Assembly: GCF_002483235.1 (NCBI RefSeq) | Contig: NZ_DLHN01000006.1 | Coordinates: forward strand, 104,619-168,618 | DNA length: 64,000 nucleotides | Source of the DNA: Pedobacter glucosidilyticus | Lineage (GTDB): Bacteria; Bacteroidota; Bacteroidia; Sphingobacteriales; Sphingobacteriaceae | Direction of reading: 5' to 3' | Shown: positions 16,614-25,215 of the stretch, one piece after another | Layout: the number at the start of each line of letters is the position of its first letter | Position numbering within the stretch: position 1 is the stretch's first letter | Position numbers and translations under genes: made by a program | The notes under the pieces: generated by a model | What the model was told of the DNA's origin: nothing | What the model saw: the letters and a program-made list of their open reading frames with translations, nothing else | The model's database searches: none

Positions 16614-16994
16614 ATGGAAAGAATAAGTAAATCTGAATTTGCGGATATTTTTAAATCTAGAACTAAACAATTTGTGATAGATAATATTTCACTTTTCAGG
16701 TTACTTCCTAAAACAGAAGAAGCTAGGATAATTGGTAAGCAGTTATTAAGGTCTTCATCATCAGTTGGGGCAAATTATAGAGCAGCTTGTAGAGCAAGGT
16801 CAAAAGCAGAATTTTTTTCTAAATTATCAATTGTAGTAGAAGAAGCAGATGAAAGTGCGTTTTGGTTGGAAGTTTTGGTAGAAAGCAACATATTAAAACT
16901 AAATGAAGTAGAAAGACTTTTAAATGAAGCAAATGCGATTTTAAAGGTCGTTTCTTCGGCTAGAAAAACTGTTTCATCAAACAATACTAAATAA
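16614..16994 (+). CDS. Four-helix-bundle protein (S23/intervening-sequence family)
   Basis: A 126-residue all-helical protein of the TIGR02436/S23 family, first known from open frames inside 23S rRNA intervening sequences and related to the Avd proteins of diversity-generating retroelements. The conserved LLRSSSSVGANYRAACRARSK and VEEADESAFWLEVL blocks are present in pieces. Such genes are numerous and scattered in Bacteroidota genomes, often alone between unrelated genes; function unproven, nucleic-acid binding likely. Here it sits between glmM and a cysteine desulfurase gene, both usually not linked to it, and is bordered by related repeats, suggesting insertion as a unit. Confidence 0.85.
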   Translation: MERISKSEFADIFKSRTKQFVIDNISLFRLLPKTEEARIIGKQLLRSSSSVGANYRAACRARSKAEFFSKLSIVVEEADESAFWLEVLVESNILKLNEVERLLNEANAILKVVSSARKTVSSNNTK

Positions 16995-17015
16995 TTATAA
17001 AAGTCAATAAAAGGC

Positions 17016-17106
17016 AATCATTCAATCAAAAATCACTCAATCAATAAATAAGTAATCATTCAATCAAAAATCACTCAATCAATAAATAAGTAATCACTCA
17101 ATAAAA
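17016..17106 (+). repeat. 38-bp tandem repeat, two perfect copies plus part of a third
   Basis: Copy 1 is 17016-17053, copy 2 is 17054-17091 (identical), and 17092-17106 repeats an internal part of the unit. The unit itself is built of shorter TCAATCAA-like words. It fills the gap between the four-helix-bundle gene and the next ATG at 17107. Confidence 0.9.
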
Positions 17107-18240
17107 ATGACTCGTGTATATTTAGATAATGCCGCAACTACGCCTTTAGATAAAGAGGTGATGCAAGCAATGATGGATGTGATGGAGCAAAGTTATGGCA
17201 ATCCATCTTCTATACATGCGCATGGTAGAGAAGTAAGAACTATTGTGGAGAAGGCAAGGAAAAATGTAGCCAACTTACTTCATACCGCTCCGGCGAATAT
17301 ATTTTTTACTTCCGGAGGTACCGAGGCTGATAATACCGCTATACGTTCTGCTATTCAAGATTTAGGAATTACCCATGCCATTACTTCTAAAATAGAACAT
17401 CATGCTGTTGGTCATACTTTAGAGATGCTAGAGAAAACAGGTAAAATAACTCTTAGTTATGTGGATATTGATAGCAAAGGAAATATTGATTTTACGCATT
17501 TAGAAGAGTTACTAAGTAAAGCTGATAAATCTTTAGTGTCTTTAATGCATGCTAATAATGAAATTGCGACCATCACAGATATTGAAAAGGTTGGTGAGCT
17601 TTGCGAGCAATATGGTGCTATTTTTCATTGTGATACAGTGCAAACTATGGGACATTATGCTTTTGATGTTAGTAAGCTGAAAGTGCATTTTATGGTATGC
17701 TCTGCCCATAAGTTACATGGCCCAAAAGGAGTAGGCTTTTTATATGTTCATCCATCTATAAAAATAAACCCTATGATTTATGGTGGTTCGCAAGAGCGTA
17801 ATATGCGTGGTGGAACAGAAAATGTTTACGGAATAGCAGGTTTATCTAAAGCGTTTTCTATCGCTCATGAGCACATGGAAGAGCATCAGAAACATATTCA
17901 GGCACTAAAAACATATATGATGGAAAAGCTAAAATTGGCGATTCCAGATATCCATTTCAATGGAGAAACAGCTGCTGATAAAAGCTTATACACTGTTTTA
18001 AGTGTTTGCTTTCCTGAAATGGATATGGCAGATATGCTCTTATTTAATTTAGATATCAATGGTATTTCGGCATCTGGTGGTAGTGCGTGTTCATCCGGAA
18101 CAGATATAGGCTCTCATGTACTTACAGCTATAGGTGCAGATGCTCATCGGCCATCAGTAAGGTTCTCTTTCTCTAAGCTTAATACTACAGAAGAAATTGA
18201 TTATGTGGTAGAAAAGGTTAAAGAAGTGTATAAACTGTAG
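17107..18240 (+). CDS. Cysteine desulfurase (NifS/IscS class V aminotransferase)
   Basis: A 377-residue PLP enzyme that removes sulfur from L-cysteine to give alanine and a protein-bound persulfide used for Fe-S clusters, tRNA thiolation and other cofactors. Visible: ATTPLDKEV, the ring-stacking histidine in EHHAV, the PLP lysine in SAHKLHGPKG and the catalytic cysteine in the SGGSACSSG loop, typical of the IscS/NifS group I. No iscU, iscA or fdx lies nearby, so which pathway it serves is open. The start directly follows the 38-bp tandem repeat; its promoter is probably within or upstream of that repeat. Confidence 0.93.
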   Translation: MTRVYLDNAATTPLDKEVMQAMMDVMEQSYGNPSSIHAHGREVRTIVEKARKNVANLLHTAPANIFFTSGGTEADNTAIRSAIQDLGITHAITSKIEHHAVGHTLEMLEKTGKITLSYVDIDSKGNIDFTHLEELLSKADKSLVSLMHANNEIATITDIEKVGELCEQYGAIFHCDTVQTMGHYAFDVSKLKVHFMVCSAHKLHGPKGVGFLYVHPSIKINPMIYGGSQERNMRGGTENVYGIAGLSKAFSIAHEHMEEHQKHIQALKTYMMEKLKLAIPDIHFNGETAADKSLYTVLSVCFPEMDMADMLLFNLDINGISASGGSACSSGTDIGSHVLTAIGADAHRPSVRFSFSKLNTTEEIDYVVEKVKEVYKL

Positions 18241-18266
18241 ATTTAAACTGGCAAGCTATTTGTTTT

Positions 18267-18303
18267 TAACATCATGCATAAATTTATTTAAAACATGATG
18301 TTA
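18267..18303. repeat. 10-bp perfect inverted repeat before small gene
   Basis: TAACATCATG and CATGATGTTA are separated by 17 nt, the right arm ending on the A of the start codon at 18303. As RNA it could hide the start region; as DNA it could be an operator. Confidence 0.5.
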
Positions 18304-18512
18304 TGGAAAGTAAAGTAGAAAAACTGAATGAGCTTAAAGAAAAAGAACTTAAGTTAAAAGAGCAATTGTTAAAAGAAGGGCATGAGGATATAAAAGATAA
18401 TAATCCAGACCCTGTTGTAGATAGTAAGGATACGTTTACAGTATCGCCAGCTAATAAATCAAGAGTACATAAAGGACATATAGGGCCTGATAAAGAACCC
18501 GGAACATTTTAA
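18303..18512 (+). CDS. Small highly charged hypothetical protein
   Basis: 69 residues, no recognised family. The N-terminal half is a lysine/glutamate-rich amphipathic helix (ELKEKELKLKEQLLKEG) and the C-terminal half is polar with a motif GHIGPDKEPGTF. No signal peptide and no membrane segment, so it should be cytosolic. It is followed by a good terminator and preceded by an inverted repeat that reaches its start codon, which supports it being a real, separately controlled gene. Confidence 0.65.
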   Translation: MESKVEKLNELKEKELKLKEQLLKEGHEDIKDNNPDPVVDSKDTFTVSPANKSRVHKGHIGPDKEPGTF

Positions 18513-18520
18513 AATAAACG

Positions 18521-18550
18521 AGAGTCTGCCACAAGCAGGCTCTTTTTTTT
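18521..18550 (+). terminator. Terminator after the small charged gene
   Basis: AGAGTCTGC pairs with GCAGGCTCT (one G-T pair), followed by eight T. Confidence 0.8.
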
Positions 18551-18598
18551 GAGAACATTTTATCCTTTTAAACTGTATTAATCTAGTAACCTATTAGC

Positions 18599-19501
18599 AT
18601 GATGAAAAGAAGAGATTTTATTAAAACCGGGGCGCTAGCAGTAGCTGCTTCTCAAATACCAGGAAAAGCTTGGGCTTCTTGGTTTAGTATGGCTGATTAT
18701 CAAATCAAGATGTTAAGTGATAATCTGGGTGTTTTTACAGAACAAGGTGGTACTATCGCATTTTTAAAGTCTAAAAGTGGTATAGTAGTCGTCGACTCTC
18801 AGTTTCCAAATCCAGCTCAGCATTTGATAGATGAATTGAAAAAAAGGTATGAGGAAACTCCTTTTCAATTATTAATCAATACACATCATCATGCTGATCA
18901 TAGTAGTGGTAATATCGTATTTAAAGGATTGGTGAAACATGTGGTGGCACATGAAAATTCGGCTAAAAACCAAATCAGGGTATCGGAAGAAGCTAAAAAA
19001 GCAGGTAAAGAAAGCGTGATTTTAGCTCCGGATAAAACTTTTCAAACCACATGGAACTATAAATTAGATAAAGAAAATATCAAGCTCTATTATTTTGGAG
19101 CTGGACACACCAACGGAGATTCCTTTGTACATTTTGAAAATCAAAATGCTGTGCATACCGGAGATTTAGTTTTCAATAGAAGATTTCCTTATATCGATAA
19201 AACAGCAGGAGCAGATATCCAAAATTGGATTAAAGTTTTGGATAAAGCGGTAAACACATTCGATGCAAAAACGCAATATATTTTTGGTCATGCCTTAAAC
19301 CCACAAAAGATTATTGGCACACAAGAAGATATTAAAGCGTATCAAAATTATCTAGAAAAGCTTTTAGAATACGTTTCTAAAGAGAAAAAAGCAGGTAAAA
19401 GCTTATCAGAGATTTCTAAAGTGAAATTTATATCCGGTGCAGAAGAGTGGCAGGGGCAAGGGATAGAGCGAAGTATAAATGCCGCTTACCAAGAGTTGTA
19501 A
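18599..19501 (+). CDS. Tat-exported MBL-fold metallohydrolase
   Basis: A 300-residue exported metallo-beta-lactamase-fold hydrolase. The N-terminus (KRRDFIKTGALAVAAS, cleaved after about 26) is a twin-arginine signal; a mature domain follows with metal motif THHHADHSSGN, then GAGHTNGD and FGHALNP. It therefore acts in the periplasm with a pre-bound metal. Relatives include quinoprotein-relay hydrolases and class B beta-lactamase-like proteins, but no beta-lactamase-specific features stand out. An ATG at 18602 is an equal start choice. It is convergent with accD and shares a bidirectional terminator with it. Confidence 0.85.
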   Translation: MMKRRDFIKTGALAVAASQIPGKAWASWFSMADYQIKMLSDNLGVFTEQGGTIAFLKSKSGIVVVDSQFPNPAQHLIDELKKRYEETPFQLLINTHHHADHSSGNIVFKGLVKHVVAHENSAKNQIRVSEEAKKAGKESVILAPDKTFQTTWNYKLDKENIKLYYFGAGHTNGDSFVHFENQNAVHTGDLVFNRRFPYIDKTAGADIQNWIKVLDKAVNTFDAKTQYIFGHALNPQKIIGTQEDIKAYQNYLEKLLEYVSKEKKAGKSLSEISKVKFISGAEEWQGQGIERSINAAYQEL

Positions 19502-19505
19502 AACA

Positions 19506-19534
19506 AAAAGAGCCGAATTTAAATCGGCTCTTTT
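19506..19534. terminator. Bidirectional terminator between MBL gene and accD
   Basis: An 11-bp stem (AAAAGAGCCGA / TCGGCTCTTTT) with a 7-nt loop, with A and T runs on either side, so it serves both converging genes. Confidence 0.85.
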
Positions 19535-19537
19535 CGT

Positions 19538-20383
19538 TTAGTTATTCATGATTCTGATGAAAGTAGAGAGTTTGTTTTTGATTTCTCTTCTATCCACAAT
19601 AAAATCTAGGAAACCATGCTCTAAAACAAATTCAGATGTTTGGAAACCTTTGGGTAAGTCTTTTTTGATGGTTTCTTTGATAACTCTTGGACCTGCAAAA
19701 CCAATTAATGCACCTGGTTCTGCAATATTAATATCACCAAGCATCGCATAAGAAGCTGTTACACCACCTGTTGTAGGGTCTGTTAATAAAGAGATGTAAG
19801 GTATTTTTGCTTTACTTAATAAAGCTAGTTTAGCTGATGTTTTAGCCATTTGCATTAAAGAGAATGCAGCTTCCATCATCCTTGCTCCACCAGATTTAGA
19901 AATCATCAGGAAAGGAATTTTATGCTCAATACAATAATCTATAGATCTTGCAATTTTCTCCCCAACTACTGAGCCCATAGAACCTCCAATAAAGTTGAAA
20001 TCCATACAAGCGATAACTAAATCCTGTCCATCTATCTTACCATGAGCAGCTCTTATAGCATCTTTTAAGCCTGTTTTTTTATAACTTTCAACTAATCTGT
20101 CTTTATATGATTTCGTATCTGTAAAATTAAGTGGATCTCCAGAGGTTAAATTGCCAAATAACTCTGCAAAAGCATTATCATCAAAGAAAATCTCAAAATA
20201 CTCTTTAGAACCTACTCTTAAATGATAATTGCAATACTGGCAAACGTATTTATGCTCAACCTGCTCAGAGTAATGGAGTGCTTTTTTACAATTAGGGCAC
20301 TTATTCCATACGCCATCCGGTGCTTCTTTTTTATCCTCTGTAGAGGTAAATATTCCTTTTGTACTTCTTTTAAACCAAGCCAT
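19538..20383 (-). CDS. accD: Acetyl-CoA carboxylase carboxyltransferase beta subunit
   Basis: A 281-residue subunit that with AccA transfers the carboxyl group from biotin to acetyl-CoA, the first step of fatty acid synthesis. An N-terminal zinc ribbon (Cys29, Cys32, Cys48, Cys51) is followed by the crotonase-type carboxyltransferase fold with [11 protein letters not shown] and [16 protein letters not shown]. The ATG at 20383 (MAWFKR) is chosen over 20407 because family members start there. accA is not in the window. The opposite gene fbaA begins about 160 bp away. Confidence 0.95.
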   Translation of the reverse strand: MAWFKRSTKGIFTSTEDKKEAPDGVWNKCPNCKKALHYSEQVEHKYVCQYCNYHLRVGSKEYFEIFFDDNAFAELFGNLTSGDPLNFTDTKSYKDRLVESYKKTGLKDAIRAAHGKIDGQDLVIACMDFNFIGGSMGSVVGEKIARSIDYCIEHKIPFLMISKSGGARMMEAAFSLMQMAKTSAKLALLSKAKIPYISLLTDPTTGGVTASYAMLGDINIAEPGALIGFAGPRVIKETIKKDLPKGFQTSEFVLEHGFLDFIVDRREIKNKLSTFIRIMNN

Positions 20384-20514
20384 TCTTTTAAAAAAGTGAG
20401 AATGCAAATAAACAAAAAATTGATGAATACTTAACCTCTAATGTTTTTTAGTAAGTATAGAAATTACAAAAGGCTTATTTTCAATAAGTATTCAGCCGGT
20501 TTAATAAATTTTTT

Positions 20515-20522
20515 TAACTTCG
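20515..20522 (+). promoter_or_regulatory. Near-consensus -7 box of fbaA
   Basis: TAACTTCG, one mismatch from TAnnTTTG, 24 nt before the fbaA start. An identical octamer precedes gyrA at 62682-62689. Confidence 0.3.
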
Positions 20523-20546
20523 AGTCTTAGAAAAATTGAAATAGAA

Positions 20547-21626
20547 ATGAGTTTAAAAGATTTTAAAGGGGTAATTACCGGAGAGCAAGTTCAAGAATTA
20601 TTTGAAGCCGCAAAAAAACATCAGTTTGCTTTACCTGCTGTTAATGTGATTGGTACAAATTCTATTAACGCTGTAATGGAAACAGCTAAAGCTGTTAATT
20701 CGCCAGTTATTGTACAACTATCTAACGGAGGAGCACAATTTTACGCAGGTAAATCTCTTGATAATGATAAATTACAAGCATGTATCTTAGGTGGTGTTTC
20801 TGCCGCACAACACGTACATTTATTAGCAGAACACTATGGTGTTGCTGTTATTTTACATACCGACCATTGCGCTAAGAAATTATTACCTTGGTTAGATGGA
20901 TTGTTAGATGCTGGAGAGAAATTTTACGCACAGCATGGTAAACCATTATTTTCTTCACACATGATAGATTTATCTGAAGAGTCTATTGAAGAAAATATAG
21001 AGATATGCAAAACCTATTTAGAGCGAATGAGCAAAATGGGGATGACATTAGAAATAGAATTAGGTGTAACCGGTGGTGAAGAAGATGGTGTTGATAATTC
21101 TGATGTAGATTCATCAAAACTATATACCCAGCCAGAAGAAGTTTCTTACGCTTACGAAGAGTTAAGCAAAATAAGCCACAGATTTACTGTTGCAGCAGCT
21201 TTTGGTAACGTACATGGTGTTTATAAGCCAGGAAACGTAAAACTACAGCCAGTAATCTTACATAACTCTCAAGAGTATGTTAAACAAAAGTTTGGTTTAG
21301 ATGCAGAGAAACCTATCAATTTTGTGTTCCACGGTGGTTCTGGTTCATCACAAGAAGAAATTAGAGAAGCAATTTCTTACGGTGCTATCAAAATGAATAT
21401 TGATACAGATATGCAATGGGCATTCTGGGAAGGTATTTTAAACTACTACAAAGGAAAAGAAGGTTACTTACAAGGTCAAATTGGTAACCCTGAAGGTGAT
21501 GATTCTCCAAACAAAAAATATTACGATCCAAGAGTTTGGTTAAGAAAAGGTGAAGAGCAATTTGTAAAGCGTTTAACCGCAGCATTTGAAGATTTAAATT
21601 GCTTAGACGCAAATTCAAAACTTTAA
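20547..21626 (+). CDS. fbaA: Class II fructose-bisphosphate aldolase
   Basis: A 359-residue zinc-dependent aldolase that cleaves fructose-1,6-bisphosphate to dihydroxyacetone phosphate and glyceraldehyde-3-phosphate. The class IIA features are visible: HTDHC with two metal-site residues near 110, EIELGVTGGEEDGVD, FGNVHGVYKPGNVKL, and FHGGSGS for phosphate binding. Length matches E. coli FbaA (359). Monocistronic, with a clean terminator. Confidence 0.96.
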   Translation: MSLKDFKGVITGEQVQELFEAAKKHQFALPAVNVIGTNSINAVMETAKAVNSPVIVQLSNGGAQFYAGKSLDNDKLQACILGGVSAAQHVHLLAEHYGVAVILHTDHCAKKLLPWLDGLLDAGEKFYAQHGKPLFSSHMIDLSEESIEENIEICKTYLERMSKMGMTLEIELGVTGGEEDGVDNSDVDSSKLYTQPEEVSYAYEELSKISHRFTVAAAFGNVHGVYKPGNVKLQPVILHNSQEYVKQKFGLDAEKPINFVFHGGSGSSQEEIREAISYGAIKMNIDTDMQWAFWEGILNYYKGKEGYLQGQIGNPEGDDSPNKKYYDPRVWLRKGEEQFVKRLTAAFEDLNCLDANSKL

Positions 21627-21646
21627 TAAACATAAAATAAGAGGAG

Positions 21647-21673
21647 AGGGTAGAAGAAATTCTACCCTTTTTT
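21647..21673 (+). terminator. Terminator of fbaA
   Basis: A 9-bp stem (AGGGTAGAA / TTCTACCCT) closed by a GAAA tetraloop and followed by six T. Confidence 0.88.
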
Positions 21674-21710
21674 ATTTGCTTAAAATGCCAGAATAAGATA
21701 AGTTTAAGGT

Positions 21711-22130
21711 ATGATAGAAGTTAAGAAGGTTAGCGCCCAAGAAGAACTAGATAAAGTTTTTGCTATTAGAAAAGAAGTTTTTGTAGTAGAACAAAACTGT
21801 CCGCCAGAGCTAGAATGGGAAAATGAAGATGTTTCTCATCATTTTTTAGCTTTTTTAGAGAGTAAGCCGGCAGGTGCTTGTAGATGGCGAAAAACAGATA
21901 AAGGCTATAAATTAGAGCGTTTTGCTGTATTAAAATCTTGTAGAGGTAAAGGAGTAGCGCAGGCTATGCTTAAAACTGTTTTGGCAGATTTGCCCAAAGA
22001 TGCTGAGTATGTTTATTTACATGCACAAATAACAGCTATCGGTTTATATCAGAAATTTGACTTTCAAGCGGTAGGTGATATTTTTGAAGAAGCTGGTATA
22101 CAGCATTATAAAATGGTTTTAAAGAAATAA
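21711..22130 (+). CDS. GNAT-family N-acetyltransferase
   Basis: A 139-residue acetyltransferase-fold protein of the ElaA/YjcF-like type: IRKEVFVVEQNCPPELEWE at the N-terminus, the acetyl-CoA loop CRGKGVAQAML near 80, and a C-terminal YQKFDFQAVGDIFEEAGIQHYKM. Substrate unknown. It lies alone between fbaA and the SGNH gene. Confidence 0.88.
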   Translation: MIEVKKVSAQEELDKVFAIRKEVFVVEQNCPPELEWENEDVSHHFLAFLESKPAGACRWRKTDKGYKLERFAVLKSCRGKGVAQAMLKTVLADLPKDAEYVYLHAQITAIGLYQKFDFQAVGDIFEEAGIQHYKMVLKK

Positions 22131-22255
22131 TTTGATTTTGTATTTCAGTAAAAGATAAATTTAAAGCCATACAAGTTTGCTAAGAAATAGCATCAGATAA
22201 TTTAAATAGAAAGTCTAAAACAATACTAGTAGATATAAAATCAATCATAAACACC

Positions 22256-22996
22256 ATGATAAAAAGAAGAGCATTTTTAAAAAACACCTCTATGGCAGGT
22301 GTTTTAGCTTTAAGTATTCCAGAAATTGTGCAGGCGGCTATGCCCAAAGCATCAGGTATAAAACTCCAAAAAGGAGATGTTATCCTTTTTCAAGGAGATT
22401 CTATTACAGATGCTGGTAGAAAAAAGGATGATTTAAATTTTAACACACCTAATAGCCTAGGCGGAGGTTATGCCTTACAAGCAGCAGCAGAAATGCTTTT
22501 AAAACATCCAGATAAAGGACTTAAAATTTACAATAAGGGTATCAGCGGAAATAAAGTGTACCAATTAGCAGAAAGATGGGATAAGGATTGTTTAGAGCTA
22601 AAACCTCAGGTTTTGAGTATTTTAATTGGTGTTAACGACTATTGGCATAAGCACAATGGTAAATATGATGGCACTATAGAAACCTATAAAAAGGATTTTA
22701 GAGCTTTATTAAACAGAACAAAAGAGAGCTTACCCAACGTTAAATTGATTATAGGAGAACCATTTGCTGTTAAAGGTATTAAAGCTGTTGATGAATCTTG
22801 GTATCCGGCTTTTGATGAATATAGAAAGGCAGCTAAAGAAATAGCAGAAGAATTTCAAGCTATTTTTATCCCGTATCAAAAAGTTTTTGATGAAGCGCAA
22901 AAAACTGCCCCCGGCGTTTACTGGACTTATGATGGTGTTCATCCATCTTTAGCTGGTGCAAAACTTATGGCCGAAGCTTGGTTAAAAGCTTTATAA
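22256..22996 (+). CDS. Exported SGNH/GDSL hydrolase
   Basis: A 246-residue secreted esterase-type hydrolase. The N-terminus KRRAFLKNTSMAGVLALS is a twin-arginine-like signal (cleavage near 28). The catalytic blocks are FQGDSITDAG (Ser nucleophile), GISGNKV (Gly), GVNDYW (Asn) and YDGVHPSLAG (Asp/His). Such proteins deacetylate polysaccharides or cleave acyl esters. It has the same type of signal as the MBL hydrolase at 18599. A 125-nt gap lies upstream with no clear promoter box. A strong terminator follows. Confidence 0.88.
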   Translation: MIKRRAFLKNTSMAGVLALSIPEIVQAAMPKASGIKLQKGDVILFQGDSITDAGRKKDDLNFNTPNSLGGGYALQAAAEMLLKHPDKGLKIYNKGISGNKVYQLAERWDKDCLELKPQVLSILIGVNDYWHKHNGKYDGTIETYKKDFRALLNRTKESLPNVKLIIGEPFAVKGIKAVDESWYPAFDEYRKAAKEIAEEFQAIFIPYQKVFDEAQKTAPGVYWTYDGVHPSLAGAKLMAEAWLKAL

Positions 22997-23001
22997 TTTT
23001 C

Positions 23002-23043
23002 TCCCTTCGGATAAACAAACATCTATCCGAAGGGAATTTTTAA
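23002..23043 (+). terminator. Terminator of the SGNH hydrolase gene
   Basis: A perfect 12-bp stem (TCCCTTCGGATA / TATCCGAAGGGA) with a 10-nt loop and a T run. Confidence 0.88.
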
Positions 23044-23151
23044 AAACATTTGGATTTTAAATATGTACAATTCATCCATTAAAATGGCGTCTTCAGTAGG
23101 TTAAGCAAATCTAATTTTCGGCTTTTAAGTTATTTCATCATAACTAAAAAA

Positions 23152-24123
23152 ATGAAAATCATGAAAAGCACAACAACACAAAAATGGATGAAATTAGGCA
23201 TCATAGCCAGCCTAATTCTAGTAACAGTTTCTTTTACGGGATGTAAAAAAGACGATGACCCTGCACCAGTACAAAATAATATTGTACAATTGGTGGTAAA
23301 CAATCCTAATTTTAGTTTCTTAGAAGCCGCGGTTGTAAAAGCAGAGCTAGTAGAAGCTTTAAGTGGACGAGGACCTTTAACTGTATTTGCACCAACCAAT
23401 GATGCTTTTATTGCAGCAGGTTTTGCAAATGAGGCAGCAGTTTCTGCATTATCAAAAGAAACTTTAGTTTCTATTTTAACTTATCACGTAGTAGGAAGTG
23501 GAATTACTTCTTCTGCTATTCCTACAGCTGCAAACACTCCAGTAGAAACTTTAGCAGAGACAGATGTTTTTGTTACTAAAGATCAAAGAGGGGTTTTTGT
23601 AAATGGTGCACAAGTGGTACAAGCAGATGTACAAGCTTCTAATGGTATTATCCATGTAATTAACAAAGTTTTAATGCCAGCAGTAGGCAACATTGTGCAA
23701 GCAGCACAAGGCAATGCTAATTTAAGTTATTTAGTAGCTGCAGTATTAAGAGCTAGTGAAGGGACTACCAATGTAGCAGAAGCATTATCAGCAGCAGGAC
23801 CACTAACTGTATTTGCACCAACAAACCAAGCTTTTATTAATGCAGGTTTTGCAACTACTGCCGCTATTCAACAGGCTACTCCAGCTTCTTTAACCAGTAT
23901 TTTAACTTATCATGTTGTTCAAGGAAGAGTACTGTCTACAGATTTAACAGAAGGTGCTACACCAACTACACTAAATGGTGGCACCGTAACTATAAGTTTA
24001 TCAGGTGGAGCTAAAGTTAGAGGTGCAGGTAACACTTCAGCATCTAATATAACATCTGCAGATATCATCACTACTAATGGTGTGGTACATGTAATAGATC
24101 AAGTATTGTTACCAGCAAGTTAA
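23152..24123 (+). CDS. Lipoprotein with two fasciclin (FAS1) domains
   Basis: A 323-residue surface lipoprotein. Residues 1-27 are a signal peptide with lipobox VSFTGC; two FAS1 domains follow (about 40-175 and 180-322). Each contains the paired motifs GPLTVFAPTN(D/Q)AF and ILTYHVV, and ends in NG(I/V)(I/V)HVI. FAS1 domains serve in adhesion and matrix binding. A second ATG three codons in is an alternative start. The next gene (LytS-type kinase) begins 45 nt downstream without a terminator, so co-transcription is likely. Confidence 0.9.
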   Translation: MKIMKSTTTQKWMKLGIIASLILVTVSFTGCKKDDDPAPVQNNIVQLVVNNPNFSFLEAAVVKAELVEALSGRGPLTVFAPTNDAFIAAGFANEAAVSALSKETLVSILTYHVVGSGITSSAIPTAANTPVETLAETDVFVTKDQRGVFVNGAQVVQADVQASNGIIHVINKVLMPAVGNIVQAAQGNANLSYLVAAVLRASEGTTNVAEALSAAGPLTVFAPTNQAFINAGFATTAAIQQATPASLTSILTYHVVQGRVLSTDLTEGATPTTLNGGTVTISLSGGAKVRGAGNTSASNITSADIITTNGVVHVIDQVLLPAS

Positions 24124-24168
24124 TTAATCAAGAAAATTTCATAGTATTGATGTAAGAAAATCACCAAC

Positions 24169-25215
24169 ATGTTTAGTTTAAAATATAGGTATCTGATTAT
24201 TTTAGCTTTAGGATTTTATTCTTACATCAATACCTATTTCACAGATTTTTTTAATCATTATCAAGTTAAGGCTTCATCAGAAGCCTTAATACTTTCTTTT
24301 TTGCTTATTGTATTTTTTGTTTGGGAGTTAAGCAGACTGGCAGAAAAAGTTTTACAGCATTATTTTAAAACACCATCAGCAGTTAAATTTCTTGCTATTT
24401 TATTCATCATCAGTTTACCACTAACGCTTATTTCTGCAATTGCTGTAATTGCGATAGCTGGTGTTTGGTATTCGGGCTATCAACTTACAGAAATCCAAAC
24501 AGAAATTAAATTAACCCTCTTACTTGCTTTTAGAATCAATTTATTTTTACATTGTATTAACTCCATCGTATATTTCTTTAAGCAATTAAGAGCTAAACAA
24601 TTAGAAGCAGAGGAGTTGAAAAGAGCAAAAATCCAAGCTCAGCTACAGCAAATTAAAACACAAATCAATCCTCATTTTTTATTCAATAATCTTAATGTAT
24701 TGGCATCTCTTATCATGAATAAAAGCGAAGAAGCCAATCAGTTTATAGAGAGTTTCTCTGAAGTTTATCGTTATATCTTAAAAAATCAGGAAAAAGAACT
24801 GGTAAGTCTTCAAGACGAACTTAAAGTGATGGATTTGTATATTTTTCTGTTAAAAAAACGTTTTGCAGAAGCTATAAAGTTTCATATTTCTTTTGATGAA
24901 CATCACTTAAAAAACACCTATATCGTACCTGCAACCCTTCAAATTTTAATAGAAAACGCAATAAAACACAATATTGCATCTTCATCAAAACCACTTAGCA
25001 TAGATATTGTTATAGAAAATAACATATTGATGGTGCGAAACAATTATCAGCCTAAGAAAATTCTAGAAAACTCTAGTCAGATAGGTTTAAAAAGCATCAA
25101 TCAACAATATAAAATAATCTGTGGAAAGGAAATTACTGTGAAAAACCAGGATGATTATTTTGAAATAACATTACCTGTTTTAAAAGTAGAAAACTATGAA
25201 GTTTTTAATCATTGA
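24169..25215 (+). CDS. LytS-type sensor histidine kinase (His_kinase family)
   Basis: A 348-residue membrane kinase with four predicted helices in residues 8-140, a short coiled-coil and then the His_kinase domain: QIKTQINPHFLFNNLNVL with the phospho-accepting histidine near 170, and a C-terminal ATP-binding domain with LQILIENAIKHN. No large periplasmic domain is present, so the signal is probably sensed in or near the membrane. It overlaps the LytTR regulator gene by 20 nt and forms a cognate pair with it. Confidence 0.92.
   Translation: MFSLKYRYLIILALGFYSYINTYFTDFFNHYQVKASSEALILSFLLIVFFVWELSRLAEKVLQHYFKTPSAVKFLAILFIISLPLTLISAIAVIAIAGVWYSGYQLTEIQTEIKLTLLLAFRINLFLHCINSIVYFFKQLRAKQLEAEELKRAKIQAQLQQIKTQINPHFLFNNLNVLASLIMNKSEEANQFIESFSEVYRYILKNQEKELVSLQDELKVMDLYIFLLKKRFAEAIKFHISFDEHHLKNTYIVPATLQILIENAIKHNIASSSKPLSIDIVIENNILMVRNNYQPKKILENSSQIGLKSINQQYKIICGKEITVKNQDDYFEITLPVLKVENYEVFNH

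Noticed and set aside
17016..17106. Repeat array that could suggest a CRISPR
   Set aside because: The copies are head-to-tail with no spacers, and no cas gene is in the window.
18599..19501. Naming the exported MBL protein a beta-lactamase
   Set aside because: The metal motif is shared by many hydrolases; residues that define class B enzymes are not all recognisable.
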